DNA of 64,000 bases, from the NCBI GenBank assembly GCA_963762075.1, contig CAVXJC010000003.1, positions 124,001 through 188,000 on the forward strand, written 5' to 3'. Below, in pieces: positions 52,011 through 60,002 of the stretch. Origin of the DNA: JAOUEA01 sp963762075. Its GTDB lineage: Bacteria > Actinomycetota > UBA4738 > HRBIN12. Within the stretch, counting starts at the first letter, position 1, and each line of letters begins with the position of its first letter. The notes under the pieces are model-generated. The model did not search any database, was not told where the DNA came from, and was given only the letters and a program-made list of their open reading frames with translations. The position numbers and the translations under genes were made by a program.

Positions 52011-53197
52011 TGGCTGCCGCCGCGGTCGAAGCCCCGCCGCAGAACCGGCCGCCGTGGCTCGACGCCGCGATCGTGCAGGCGATCGCGCTCCTCGTCGCGG
52101 TTGGCGTAGCGCTGGTGGCCGGATCGTTGATCGCCGCTGGCTACGGAGCGAACCCACTCGATGTGTACGGCGCGATCCTCGAGTACTCGTTCGACGATGC
52201 ATCGAGCTTCGGAGCGGTCCTCGCCACGGCCACGCCACTGATCTTCTCGGGGCTCGCACTGGCCGTGTGCTTCAAGGCCGGTCTGTTCAACATCGGTGTC
52301 GAGGGGCAGTTCCTGTTCGGGATGGTGATCGCGACCGCGGCAGCCTTGTGGCTCGACTTCCTCCCGGGTGCCCTGCATCTGCTCGCGGTGCTGATCGCGG
52401 CCACTGCTGGGGGTGCGGCGTTCGCCGCGGTGCCCGCGGTGCTGAAGGTGAAGACGGGGGCGCACGAGGTCGTGACGACGATCATGATGAACGGGATCGC
52501 GGTGAGCTTCGTCGCCTACGCGTTGAACGGTCCGCTGAAGTTGAGCAGCCTTCCCACAGGCACCAACGCCGATCTTCGGAGCGACATCTTCGAGCCGAGT
52601 GCGCTCCTCCCGCGGCTCGGTGGGTTCATCGGCATCGGGGAGTCCGCGCAACTGTCGTGGCTGTTCCCGCTCGCGCTCGTCGTTGCAGTGGCGGTGTGGT
52701 TCCTGATCAAGCGCATGCGCCTGGGGTACGAAGCTCGCGCGGTCGGCGCCTCGCCGGGCTCGGCGCGAGCGGGCGGCATCGGCATCGGCTCCGTGCAGAT
52801 CAAGGTGTTCCTGATCAGTGGCGTGCTCGCCGGCCTGGTCGGCATGCAGCAGCTGCTGGTTGAGCGCGGCGCACTCGTGCAGAACTATCAGGCGCTGCTG
52901 GGATTCACGGGCATCGCAGTGGCGTTCCTCGCCCGCAACAACCCGATCGGGATCGTCGCCGCCGCGATCGTCTGGTCGATCTTGTCGCGAGGGGACACGG
53001 CGGTACAGCTCCAGGCCGGGTTGCCGCGTGAATTCGTCATCATCCTGCAGGGGATCCTGATCCTGTCCGTCGTCATCGTGTACGAGATCGCGGCCCGCCG
53101 GCTGACCCAACGCCAGCTCCAACGCGCCGCACTCGAGGACGATGCGGCGGACGCGGACGCCCAGGTCGACGTCGCATCATCGGAGGAGACGATCTGA
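52010..53197 (+). CDS. ABC importer permease 1 (BMP/nucleoside type)
   Basis: A 395-residue BPD-type permease with about ten helices. The N-terminal LDAAIVQAIALLVAVGVALVAG helix is followed by LIFSGLALAVCFKAGLFNIGVEGQF, the family's signature. The EAA-type cytoplasmic region is YEARAVGASPGSARAGGIGIG. A charged C-terminal tail (EDDAADADAQVDVASSEE) ends it. The ATG at 52010 shares a base with the ATPase stop, and its own stop overlaps the second permease. It forms a channel with the second permease. Confidence 0.9.
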   Translation: MAAAAVEAPPQNRPPWLDAAIVQAIALLVAVGVALVAGSLIAAGYGANPLDVYGAILEYSFDDASSFGAVLATATPLIFSGLALAVCFKAGLFNIGVEGQFLFGMVIATAAALWLDFLPGALHLLAVLIAATAGGAAFAAVPAVLKVKTGAHEVVTTIMMNGIAVSFVAYALNGPLKLSSLPTGTNADLRSDIFEPSALLPRLGGFIGIGESAQLSWLFPLALVVAVAVWFLIKRMRLGYEARAVGASPGSARAGGIGIGSVQIKVFLISGVLAGLVGMQQLLVERGALVQNYQALLGFTGIAVAFLARNNPIGIVAAAIVWSILSRGDTAVQLQAGLPREFVIILQGILILSVVIVYEIAARRLTQRQLQRAALEDDAADADAQVDVASSEETI

Positions 53198-54165
53198 TGT
53201 TCGGCGACCTCGGCGCTGCAATCCAGATCGCCCTGACGTACTTCACGATCCTGTACCTGACCGGGCTCGGGGGGCTGTTCAGCGAACGCTCCGGCATCGT
53301 GAACATCGGACTCGAAGGTCTGATGGTGATCGGGACCGTCACCGGCGCGTTCGGGGCTGCCTACTTCACCGACGACCTGGGGCTGGGCGTGCCCCTCGGC
53401 CCGATCCTCGGCCTGCTGTTCGGCATGCTGTGCGGAGCCGCTTTCGCGTCCGTGCACGCCCTCGCCACCATCACGTTCCGCGTGGACCACATCGTGTCGG
53501 GGGTGGTGATCAACCTCGTCGCCGTGGGGCTCGCCCGCTTCCTGTCGTCGGTCTTCTTCGGGCAGGCCACCCAGTCTGATCCAGGAGGGCCCCACCTCGC
53601 CCTCATCGACGTGCCCCTCCTCTCCTCGCTGCCGGCCGGCCTCGGACGAGCGTTCCAGGACCTCTCGCCGATGGTGCTTGTCGCTGCGGTCGCTGTGGTG
53701 CCTGCGACCTTCGTGCTGAACCGGACGCGGTGGGGCCTCCGTCTGCGCTCCGCCGGCGAGAATCCTGAGGCCACGAGAGCGCTGGGGGTGAGGGTCGCTC
53801 CACTTCGCTGGCAAGGGGTGCTGATCTCGGGTGCGCTCGCGGGTCTCGCCGGTGCCTACCTTTCCGTGGAGGTCGTGAACAACTGGCGGGAAGGACAGAC
53901 CCTCGGCCTTGGCTTCATCGCGCTCGCGGCCCTCATCCTGTCGAACTGGGGTCCGGTCCGGTTGATCGGTGCGGCGTTCCTCTTCGGATTCGCTCAAGCG
54001 ATCCCGCGCCGCCTCGCGGACCTTCCGGGGATCGAGCTCCTGCCCCCCCAGATCATCCGCATGACACCCTTCGTGGTCACGATCGTGGTGTTGGCCGGGT
54101 TCGTCGGCAAGGTGCGTCCTCCCGCCGCCGCCGGTCGCGCCTACGAGGGATCGGTTGGGACCTAG
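53197..54165 (+). CDS. ABC importer permease 2 (BMP/nucleoside type)
   Basis: A 322-residue permease with about nine helices. It has the same signature region as permease 1 (LGGLFSERSGIVNIGLEGLMVIG) and the cytoplasmic loop RLRSAGENPEATRALGVRV. The family usually pairs two permeases, as here. Its TAG stop lies in the left arm of a hairpin (54162-54180) shared with the convergent upp gene. ATG overlaps the permease 1 stop as TGATG. Confidence 0.9.
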   Translation: MFGDLGAAIQIALTYFTILYLTGLGGLFSERSGIVNIGLEGLMVIGTVTGAFGAAYFTDDLGLGVPLGPILGLLFGMLCGAAFASVHALATITFRVDHIVSGVVINLVAVGLARFLSSVFFGQATQSDPGGPHLALIDVPLLSSLPAGLGRAFQDLSPMVLVAAVAVVPATFVLNRTRWGLRLRSAGENPEATRALGVRVAPLRWQGVLISGALAGLAGAYLSVEVVNNWREGQTLGLGFIALAALILSNWGPVRLIGAAFLFGFAQAIPRRLADLPGIELLPPQIIRMTPFVVTIVVLAGFVGKVRPPAAAGRAYEGSVGT

Positions 54166-54180
54166 TCCAAGATGGACTAG
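54162..54180. terminator. Hairpin between the transporter operon and upp
   Basis: CTAGTCCA and TGGACTAG, perfect eight-base arms around AGA. The permease stop TAG is in the left arm. It lies between convergent genes, 3 bases from the upp stop. Only a short pyrimidine run (TCCTC) follows, so termination strength is unsure. Confidence 0.6.
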
Positions 54181-54183
54181 TCC

Positions 54184-54813
54184 TCACGTCGTGCCGTAGA
54201 GGCGGTCGCCGAAGTCGCCGAGCCCCGGAACGATGTACGCGCGCTCGTTGAGCTCGCGGTCGAGTGCCGCGGCCACGACCGGCACGTCGGGGTGATCGCC
54301 CTGCAGCCGCGCCAAGCCCTCTGGGGCGGCGACCACGCAGACGAACGTGATGTCATCGGCACCGGCGTCCCTGACGTAGCCGACCGCGGCGCTGCCCGAT
54401 CCTCCTGTCGCGAGCATCGGGTCGACGACGAGCGCCTTGCGTTCGGCAAGGTCGGGGAGTTTCGCGTAGTAGTCACGCGGCTCGTGCGTCTCCTCGTCGC
54501 GCTCCATGCCCAGGTAGCCCACGACCGCGTCGGGGTAGAGGTCGGTGACGGCCTCGAGTAGGCCGAGGCCTGCGCGGAGCACCGGGATCGCGACCACGCG
54601 CTTGGCGACGCGCGTTCCCTCGAATGGTTCCAGCGGGGTGTCGACCAGGTGGGCCTCGGTCGCAAGGTCGCGCGTGGCCTCGGCTACGAGTAGCAACCCG
54701 AGGCGACGTGTGAGCGCCCTGTACTCGGCGGGTCCGGTCTCCCGGTCGCGAAGCCGAGTGAGCAGGTCACCCGCGAGCGGATGATCGAGCACGGTGAACC
54801 CCGCGGTTGACAT
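54184..54813 (-). CDS. upp: Uracil phosphoribosyltransferase
   Basis: Upp, 209 residues, converts uracil and PRPP to UMP in pyrimidine salvage. Family marks are VLDHPLAGDLLTRLRD at the N terminus, IPVLRAGLGLLEAV, VVGYLGMERDEETHE and the PRPP-binding loop VVDPMLATGGSGSAA, ending PGLGDFGDRLYGT. It converges on the nucleoside-type importer operon, supporting a salvage role for both. A TAGGAT box (54822-54827, minus strand) lies eight bases before the ATG and no Shine-Dalgarno sequence is seen, so it may be leaderless. Confidence 0.95.
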   Translation of the reverse strand: MSTAGFTVLDHPLAGDLLTRLRDRETGPAEYRALTRRLGLLLVAEATRDLATEAHLVDTPLEPFEGTRVAKRVVAIPVLRAGLGLLEAVTDLYPDAVVGYLGMERDEETHEPRDYYAKLPDLAERKALVVDPMLATGGSGSAAVGYVRDAGADDITFVCVVAAPEGLARLQGDHPDVPVVAAALDRELNERAYIVPGLGDFGDRLYGTT

Positions 54814-54821
54814 CGGGGCGA

Positions 54822-54827
54822 ATCCTA
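54822..54827 (-). promoter_or_regulatory. Candidate leaderless -10 box for upp
   Basis: Minus-strand TAGGAT ends eight bases before the upp ATG. No ribosome-binding site lies between. Confidence 0.5.
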
Positions 54828-54848
54828 CGGGTTGACTCCGGCTGTCGC

Positions 54849-54878
54849 TTGTCAGGCGAGGGCGTCGTCGGGCATCAT
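54849..54878 (+). promoter_or_regulatory. Putative aroF leader promoter
   Basis: TTGTCA (54849-54854) and CATCAT (54873-54878) are 18 bases apart. CATCAT ends nine bases before the leader-peptide ATG, so the leader may be translated from a leaderless mRNA. Confidence 0.5.
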
Positions 54879-54887
54879 GGCGGCGTC

Positions 54888-54941
54888 ATGCAGGGCTACA
54901 GCTGCTACTGGTTTGCCTACTTCGGGCGCGACCCGGGGTAG
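54888..54941 (+). CDS. Aromatic-rich leader peptide of aroF
   Basis: A 17-residue open frame, MQGYSCYWFAYFGRDPG, with three tyrosines, one tryptophan and two phenylalanines in nine positions (YSCYWFAYF). This is the pattern of leader peptides in ribosome-mediated attenuation, where stalling at scarce charged tRNA changes RNA folding. It ends at TAG 54939-54941, followed by a strong terminator-like hairpin and the DAHP synthase gene. The end of the coding sequence (CCCGGGG, 54932-54938) can pair with the left arm of the terminator (CCCCGGG, 54969-54975), giving an antiterminator. Too short for standard gene callers. Confidence 0.85.
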   Translation: MQGYSCYWFAYFGRDPG

Positions 54942-54966
54942 TCGCCGTAGCCATCGAGCGACTCAC

Positions 54967-54994
54967 AGCCCCGGGCCGGCTCCCGGGGCTTTCT
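54967..54994 (+). terminator. Attenuator terminator before aroF
   Basis: Arms AGCCCCGGG (54967-54975) and CCCGGGGCT (54982-54990) pair perfectly over nine bases around CCGGCT, then TTTCT follows. Pairing with the leader-peptide end (54932-54938) would disrupt it. Confidence 0.8.
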
Positions 54995-55020
54995 CGTCCC
55001 GGGGATGTGCCGGGGACGAG
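54993..55020 (+). other. Second leader hairpin before aroF
   Basis: CTCGTCCC (54993-55000) pairs with GGGACGAG (55013-55020) over eight bases with a 12-base loop. It may be part of the attenuator folding or protect the mRNA. Role uncertain. Confidence 0.5.
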
Positions 55021-55064
55021 GATGAGCCGGCTGAAGGCCGGTCGCACAGGGAGAACGGAGCGCC

Positions 55065-56090
55065 ATGGTCGTGGTCATGAAACACGACGCGACGGACTCG
55101 GACATCGAGGTCGTCTGCGAGAAGGTCCGTATCGCGGGCGGAGAGGCGTTCGTCTCCCGGGGTGCCGTGCACACGGTGGTCGGCCTCGTGGGCGATACGG
55201 CCCGCTTCCAGGCGATCCCGTTCGCGCAGCTGGCGGGCGTCGATCACGTGATCCAGATCGGCAAGCCGTACAAGATGGTCGCGCGCGACCTGCATCCCGA
55301 GGCCACGACCGTGATGATCGGCCCGACCCCGCTGGGGCGCGGCACGTTCACGATCATCGCCGGACCCTGCGCCGTCGAGAGCGAGGAACAGGCGGTCATC
55401 GCGACGCGGGCCGCCAAGGCCGCTGGCGCGACGGTCCTGCGAGGCGACATCTACAAGCCGAGGACGTCCCCGTATTCGTTCCAAGGCCTGGGGGAGCGTG
55501 GGCTCGAGATCCTCGAGGAATGCCGCCGTGACACGGGCTTACCGATCATCGTCGAGGTCGTCGACGTCTCGCAGGTCGGGCGGGTTGCCGGCATCGCCGA
55601 TTGCATCCGAGTTGGAACACGCAATGCACAGAACTTCGAGCTGCTGAAGGAAGTCGGCCTCACGAAGAAGCCCGTGATGCTGAAGCGGGGCCTGGCGATG
55701 ACGATCGACGAATGGCTCCAGGCGGCCGAGTACGTGGCGCAGCGCGGCAACTCCGAGATCATCCTCTGCGAGCGGGGCATCCGCACGTTCGAGCCCGCGA
55801 CACGCAACACGCTCGATCTCGCCGGTATGGCGGTCGCACAGCACGAGTCCCACCTGCCCGTGATCGTCGATCCTTCACACGCGGTGGGCAAGAAGCATCT
55901 GGTGGCGCCGATGGCGCGTGCCGCAGTCGCGGCCGGCGCCGACGCCGTGATGATCGACGTGCACCACGACCCGGAGACCGCGCTCTGCGACGGTCAGCAG
56001 GCGCTGCTGCCCGAAGAGATGGAGTCGCTCGGCAAGGAGCTCATGATGCTCGCAGAGGTCATGGGGCGCCCGGTCAACCGCCCTTCGTAG
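55065..56090 (+). CDS. aroF: 3-deoxy-7-phosphoheptulonate (DAHP) synthase
   Basis: A 341-residue type I-beta DAHP synthase, first enzyme of the shikimate pathway, joining phosphoenolpyruvate and erythrose 4-phosphate. An N-terminal ferredoxin-like regulatory domain (about residues 1-70) precedes the TIM barrel, which begins FTIIAGPCAVESEEQ. Active-site parts include RGDIYKPRTSPYSFQG, VGTRNAQNFELLKE, KPVMLKRG and PVIVDPSHAVGKK. The N-terminal domain in relatives binds tyrosine or phenylalanine. The gene is behind the leader peptide and attenuator, so expression likely responds to aromatic amino-acid supply. GGGAGAACGGAG precedes the ATG at 55065. Confidence 0.94.
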   Translation: MVVVMKHDATDSDIEVVCEKVRIAGGEAFVSRGAVHTVVGLVGDTARFQAIPFAQLAGVDHVIQIGKPYKMVARDLHPEATTVMIGPTPLGRGTFTIIAGPCAVESEEQAVIATRAAKAAGATVLRGDIYKPRTSPYSFQGLGERGLEILEECRRDTGLPIIVEVVDVSQVGRVAGIADCIRVGTRNAQNFELLKEVGLTKKPVMLKRGLAMTIDEWLQAAEYVAQRGNSEIILCERGIRTFEPATRNTLDLAGMAVAQHESHLPVIVDPSHAVGKKHLVAPMARAAVAAGADAVMIDVHHDPETALCDGQQALLPEEMESLGKELMMLAEVMGRPVNRPS

Positions 56091-56328
56091 CGACGCAGCG
56101 GTAGCGTCGAGACTGCCAGCCGTCGACCTGTCGCACCTCGAAGCCGCGCCTGCAGAAACCGTGATGGGCGAGATGCGTTCCCGATGCCGCCTTCATCGGC
56201 GTGTCGACCCAGATGGGTTCGGGAGGCGGTGTCGACGTGGGATCACCGGCGGCGCCGCCACCCTGTCCACTCGCGATGCCCATCACCAGCACCGCTCCGA
56301 TGATCAGACCAACGACGAACCGCGTCAT
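56074..56328 (-). CDS. Small exported or membrane-anchored protein
   Basis: An 84-residue protein with a signal/anchor segment (TRFVVGLIIGAVLVMGIASG) at the start, a Pro/Thr-rich linker (PTSTPPPEPIW) and a short domain with two cysteines (HGFCRRGFEV and YRCVATKGG), which may form a disulphide. The ATG at 56328 is set by a clear AAGGAGGA site six bases before it. The final 17 bases overlap the 3' end of aroF on the other strand. It follows the metzincin-like gene on the same strand. Function unknown. Confidence 0.68.
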   Translation of the reverse strand: MTRFVVGLIIGAVLVMGIASGQGGGAAGDPTSTPPPEPIWVDTPMKAASGTHLAHHGFCRRGFEVRQVDGWQSRRYRCVATKGG

Positions 56329-56366
56329 GCTTCCTCCTTCAGTTCGGCCATTCGGGATGCGTCTGG

Positions 56367-57305
56367 TCAAGGGTAGAGCGGGGCGATCGTGTGCCTGTCG
56401 TGGTCCTCGAGCGTTCGGGTGAACGTCTCACCCCAAGAGACACCGTTGGCGAGGCACATGGTCGCCGCGCCACCCCCGGCCGGACACGTGCCGGTCACGC
56501 CGTCGAGGTGGTCGATGCCGAGGACGTGCCCGCCCTCATGGGTGGCGATCGATTGAAGATCGAGCTGGCACGCCGGCTGGCCCGTTCCACCGCACGCAGG
56601 CGGGCTGATGCCGGCCGGGTCCGACCCCGTGTACCAGTACGCACGCTTGTCGATGCCCATCTCGAACGACACGATGTTCCCCAAGGCGCCCTCGCACACC
56701 ATCACCGCCCCCGAGGCGCTCGTGCCGATGTTCTCGTAGTGGATCTCGTTGTTGTTCGGGCAGACGAAGTCGACGGATGAGTTGGCTCGTTTCACGCCCT
56801 GGGTCAGCGTGATGTCCATGGCCACCGAGTCCCATGCCTCGATGCCGCGCTTGATCGAGCCAGCATGTGCGGTCGGGACCTCCTGGGTGAAATGGTAGGC
56901 CACGTCGGGGTGCGCCCCACCCCAGTAGTCGGCCGGATCGCCCGAGAACGGGTTCACGTACACGTCGGGGCTGTGTGCCAGGGCGGAGGCGCCGAAGGCG
57001 AGCATCGGCTCGACGTCGCACTCGCGGATCGCGTGCGTGACGAACCCGGCGTCGGTCTGCTCGACCACCAGCGTGTCGTACCCGCCGAGATCGGTCTCGC
57101 CCTCGTCGATGTCGGCCGGAAGATCGACGCCGCTGTCGAACTCGGCGACCGCGTCGTGGGCCGCCGCCTCAGGCGTCGTGAAGCCCACATCGCTGGGGTA
57201 CGTGATGAACAACGTGCCGCATGCAGTGGGCACGTCGGCGATCGACGCGCCCGAGCCCCACGCCGCCATCGTGATCACGATCACCGCGACGACCATCTTG
57301 CGCAT
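56367..57305 (-). CDS. Secreted metzincin-like metalloprotease
   Basis: A 312-residue exported protein. The signal peptide (VVAVIVITMAAWGSGASIA) is followed by a probable propeptide region, then the zinc motif HEGGHVLGIDH at residues 256-266 (HExxHxxGxxH), with the Met-turn at Met283 in ATMCLANG. This is the matrixin/metzincin signature. Several cysteines (for example CGGTGQPAC and TGTCPAGGGA) may form disulphides outside the cell. It is followed downstream by a small secreted protein on the same strand. Substrate unknown. The start has a GGGGG-rich stretch before the ATG. Confidence 0.8.
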   Translation of the reverse strand: MRKMVVAVIVITMAAWGSGASIADVPTACGTLFITYPSDVGFTTPEAAAHDAVAEFDSGVDLPADIDEGETDLGGYDTLVVEQTDAGFVTHAIRECDVEPMLAFGASALAHSPDVYVNPFSGDPADYWGGAHPDVAYHFTQEVPTAHAGSIKRGIEAWDSVAMDITLTQGVKRANSSVDFVCPNNNEIHYENIGTSASGAVMVCEGALGNIVSFEMGIDKRAYWYTGSDPAGISPPACGGTGQPACQLDLQSIATHEGGHVLGIDHLDGVTGTCPAGGGAATMCLANGVSWGETFTRTLEDHDRHTIAPLYP

Positions 57306-57473
57306 GGTTCCCCCCTGACAAGTAGTCGAACCAGTGAGGGGGCTCGTCCGATCCTCTCGGCCCGGACGAGGTGTCAGAGGGATTCATACTCCGAGGTTCC
57401 GACACGCGAGCCGGCGAGGATGCTAGGGTCGAGCCCTCGCCACGACCCGTGGCCCGACCGAAAGGGGGAACCG

Positions 57474-57536
57474 ATGATCTTTGCCAAAGTGATCATCGCG
57501 TCGTGTCCCGTTTCCGGTCGGTTCGGACCTTCCTAG
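57474..57536 (+). CDS. uORF peptide before the RNHCP gene
   Basis: A 20-residue open frame, MIFAKVIIAS then CPVSGRFGPS, with a strong AAAGGGGGAA ribosome site and TAGGGT upstream (57424-57429) as a possible -10. It ends 60 bases before the RNHCP start. A hairpin follows that would hide the ribosome site of that gene, so translation of this peptide could control it, as in antibiotic- or stress-inducible leader peptides. A small hairpin (GCCACG/CGTGGC) lies before it. Too short for standard callers; whether it is translated is unproven. Confidence 0.62.
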   Translation: MIFAKVIIASCPVSGRFGPS

Positions 57537-57545
57537 AACTGCGGA

Positions 57546-57589
57546 ACCCCAGGGCACGACGGCGTCTCCCACCGTCCTTTCCTGGAGGT
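57546..57589 (+). promoter_or_regulatory. Shine-Dalgarno-sequestering hairpin of the RNHCP gene
   Basis: ACC-CCAGG (57546-57553) can pair with CCTGG-A-GGT (57581-57589), with one bulged A. An inner stem GACGG (57558-57562) with CCGTC (57572-57576) lies inside. The right arm contains the GGAGG ribosome site of the RNHCP gene, so folding would block its translation. Confidence 0.65.
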
Positions 57590-57595
57590 CTTTCG

Positions 57596-57967
57596 ATGTC
57601 TCACGATCAACGCCGCGGTGAGCGGCGTCGGATGCAGAACTCGTTCCGCTGCGGTCATTGCCGCTTGGACGTCTCGACCCTCGCCGTCGGCACCGCTCAC
57701 CGCAACCATTGCCCGAACTGTCTGTGGAGCCGCCACCTGGACGAGAGCCCGGGTGATCGGGCCGCGCTCTGCCACTCGCTCATGGAGCCGATCGCGATCA
57801 CAGTACGTGGCGACGGGGAGTGGATCCTCGTTCACCGATGCAACGGTTGTGACGTCGTCCATCTGAATCGCACGGCGGGTGACGACAACCCACTGATCCT
57901 GTTGCAGGTCGCGGTCAGGCCTCTCGCTCAACCGCCCTTCCCGATCGAGAGGATCGGTCAGCTGTGA
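57596..57967 (+). CDS. RNHCP-domain zinc-ribbon protein
   Basis: A 123-residue protein of the RNHCP family, named for its motif. The key segment is FRCGHCRLDV, then GTAHRNHCPNCLWSRHLDE, giving two CxxC pairs for zinc and the invariant RNHCPNC. Further conserved parts are GDRAALCHSLMEPIAI and ILVHRCNGCDVVHLNR (a third CxxC). The ATG at 57596 has GGAGG seven bases before it, within the 3' arm of a hairpin. RNHCP proteins are widespread but uncharacterised; they may bind RNA or ribosomes. The leader suggests inducible translation. Confidence 0.82.
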   Translation: MSHDQRRGERRRMQNSFRCGHCRLDVSTLAVGTAHRNHCPNCLWSRHLDESPGDRAALCHSLMEPIAITVRGDGEWILVHRCNGCDVVHLNRTAGDDNPLILLQVAVRPLAQPPFPIERIGQL

Positions 57968-57991
57968 CCGGAAGCGAGCCGCCTGCGAGGG

Positions 57992-58771
57992 TCAGGCGGG
58001 AACGTTCGGTGTGAGCTCGGCGATGTCGCACGAGCCTCGCCAGCGCGCGATGTTCTCGGCCGGCGAGCCGACCCGGCTCTTGCGCTTGTCGGCGAGCAGG
58101 GCTGCTGCGGCCTCCCATTCGGAGCCCTCGAGGAGACGTTGTGCCGCCGAGAACTCCTCGAGCGAGGTGTCGCGGAGCTTTCGGCGCGTGATCACCACGA
58201 GCTTCTGCGCGTCGGGCACCCCGGGCACGGTCTGTTCCTCGGGTCCGGGCTCTCGCTTGGAGATCACGTAGATCTTGCCGTTCTTGTAGGCGAACCACAC
58301 GGGTGCGGTGCGACGCTTCCCGCCGCGCTCGAAGCCCACCCAGATCACGTCGGACTTCTTGAGCCCGTCCTCGGTCTCCTTCGGGAGCTTGTCTGCCGAA
58401 CTCTGCAGGAACACCGGAAACTCGATCTCCCCCACGATCACGTCGTCGATGATGAACGAGGCCACGTAGGTGCCGGTCTCGTCGAACACGGCCCCCTCGA
58501 CACGGTCGAGCTCGGTCGTGACGTCCATCGCGCCTGCCATGCGCCGGATCTCGGGACCCCACCGGTAGAGCGTTCGCCCCGACGGACCGATCAGGCGCAC
58601 TTCCTCGCTGACGAAGCCGACGGGCACCTTCCATGCACGGAAGATCATGAACGTGAGGGCGGGGCCCGGCTGACCGAGGAGGTATACGCCATCGTTCGCC
58701 TCGGCGCCGTACGCCTTCCAGACGCGTTCGTCGACGACCGCCGCCGCCACCAGTTCTCCGACCGGTTCCAT
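57992..58771 (-). CDS. Conserved protein of unknown function
   Basis: About 259 residues when started at the ATG at 58771, where TATCCT lies nine bases upstream. The open frame continues upstream in sequence that looks non-coding. The N-terminal half contains VWKAYGAEANDGVYLLGQPGPALTFM, and the rest has many beta strands (IIDDVIVGEIEFPVFLQ, FAYKNGKIYVISKREPG). A C-terminal helical part (FSAAQRLLEGSEWEAAAALLADKRKS) follows. It resembles hypothetical proteins of actinomycetes with a pyridoxamine-oxidase-like or similar split barrel appearance, but I cannot name the family with confidence. Confidence 0.58.
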   Translation of the reverse strand: MEPVGELVAAAVVDERVWKAYGAEANDGVYLLGQPGPALTFMIFRAWKVPVGFVSEEVRLIGPSGRTLYRWGPEIRRMAGAMDVTTELDRVEGAVFDETGTYVASFIIDDVIVGEIEFPVFLQSSADKLPKETEDGLKKSDVIWVGFERGGKRRTAPVWFAYKNGKIYVISKREPGPEEQTVPGVPDAQKLVVITRRKLRDTSLEEFSAAQRLLEGSEWEAAAALLADKRKSRVGSPAENIARWRGSCDIAELTPNVPA

Positions 58772-58780
58772 CGAGCGGAG

Positions 58781-58786
58781 AGGATA
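58781..58786 (-). promoter_or_regulatory. Candidate leaderless -10 box
   Basis: Minus-strand TATCCT ends nine bases before the ATG at 58771. Confidence 0.45.
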
Positions 58787-58811
58787 CCCGACGCACTCGT
58801 CGCACTGGTGC

Positions 58812-59996
58812 TCAGACGGTGCGGGCGAGCCAGAGGCGGGGCTCAGCGACCTCCGGGAGCGAGGGCATCGCTTCGGATGACTCCCACATGCGCGCGAGGG
58901 TGGCCTCGTCGGTGAGCTCGACGACCGTGTCGCAGAACGCACGGCCGGCCTCGTACTGCTCGCGCTTCATCTCGACACCGAGCAACCGCTCGAACACCGG
59001 GTCGCCGGCTTCGCCCTCGCGGTAGCGGCGCATGGCCTCCTCGATGCGACCGTACGAGGGAAGCAGCTCCGACCCCAACGCGTGCATCACGTGGTCCCCG
59101 TAGCCCTCGGCTGCCGCCATGAACGCTTGGATGCGGGCGAGCTTCAGCCGCTGCTCGTCGTCGAGCTCGGCGCCGAAGAGTCCTTCGTCGCTCTCGAACG
59201 CCTGCTGCAGCGCCTCCGGGTCGGTCGTATCGATCGACGACAGGCGGGCTTGCATGCCCTCGAGATCGATGCGCAGCGTCGAGAGGAAGTCCTCGAGCAG
59301 CGCCGAGAACCGCCCGCGCGCCCACGGTTGGGCGAACTCGAAGCGATGGGTCACCTCGTGGATCGCCACGAACGTGCGGAAGTCGGTCGCCTCGAGCGAC
59401 CAGTCGGTCTCGAACCGCTTCACGTTGGCGACCACGAACATCACGGTGCCGGGCCCCGAGCGGGGCACCGCGACGTCGAACTGCCCCAACACACGTTGGG
59501 CGAGGAAGCCGAGCACCTGCCCGACCTGGGCGCCCATCAGCAGGGGCGAGAGCTGCGAGAGCATGCCGCTCATCGCCTGCATCTCCGGCGGCAGCGTTTC
59601 GCGTTGTGCGAGGTCCATCGACTCGCCGATGCGGCGCGCCGCCGGCTCGAGCAGCCCTGCGAGGTTCTCGGTGTTCGCGCCGATCCACTCGGCCCGGCGC
59701 ACCGCCCGCACCTCGGCCACGTCGGTCGGAGCTTCGAGTCCGGTGAACCTGGCGACGTGCAGCTCGGCGACACGCACCGACTCCTCGAACCCGTGGCGTT
59801 CCTCGTCGGTGGCGTCGCGATCGTCGCCCGCCTCGGCCGCCCCCGCGACCGCGACCTGCCGCGCGAGCTCCCAGTTCACCGGGCCTGACGAGGCGGACAT
59901 CACGCGTTGCATCTCACGGAACAGCGGCGCGTCGCGCAGTGACTCCGGATCCATGCCGAACGGGAACTCGAACCCGCCGCTTCCTTCGTCGCTCAT
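58812..59996 (-). CDS. Zinc-dependent metalloprotease-like protein, DUF2342
   Basis: A 394-residue protein of the actinobacterial DUF2342 zincin family (relatives are named coenzyme-F420-associated in databases). The zinc motif HEVTH is in FVAIHEVTHRFEFAQPW; a helix with AEGYGDHVMHALG holds a likely further ligand. The N terminus has GFEFPFGMDPESLRDAP. The family is typical of Actinomycetota and found with a PDZ-Lon protease and a UPF0182 protein, as here. A TACGAT box lies six bases before the ATG on the minus strand. Activity is not established. Confidence 0.82.
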   Translation of the reverse strand: MSDEGSGGFEFPFGMDPESLRDAPLFREMQRVMSASSGPVNWELARQVAVAGAAEAGDDRDATDEERHGFEESVRVAELHVARFTGLEAPTDVAEVRAVRRAEWIGANTENLAGLLEPAARRIGESMDLAQRETLPPEMQAMSGMLSQLSPLLMGAQVGQVLGFLAQRVLGQFDVAVPRSGPGTVMFVVANVKRFETDWSLEATDFRTFVAIHEVTHRFEFAQPWARGRFSALLEDFLSTLRIDLEGMQARLSSIDTTDPEALQQAFESDEGLFGAELDDEQRLKLARIQAFMAAAEGYGDHVMHALGSELLPSYGRIEEAMRRYREGEAGDPVFERLLGVEMKREQYEAGRAFCDTVVELTDEATLARMWESSEAMPSLPEVAEPRLWLARTV

Positions 59997-60002
59997 GGGA
60001 TC

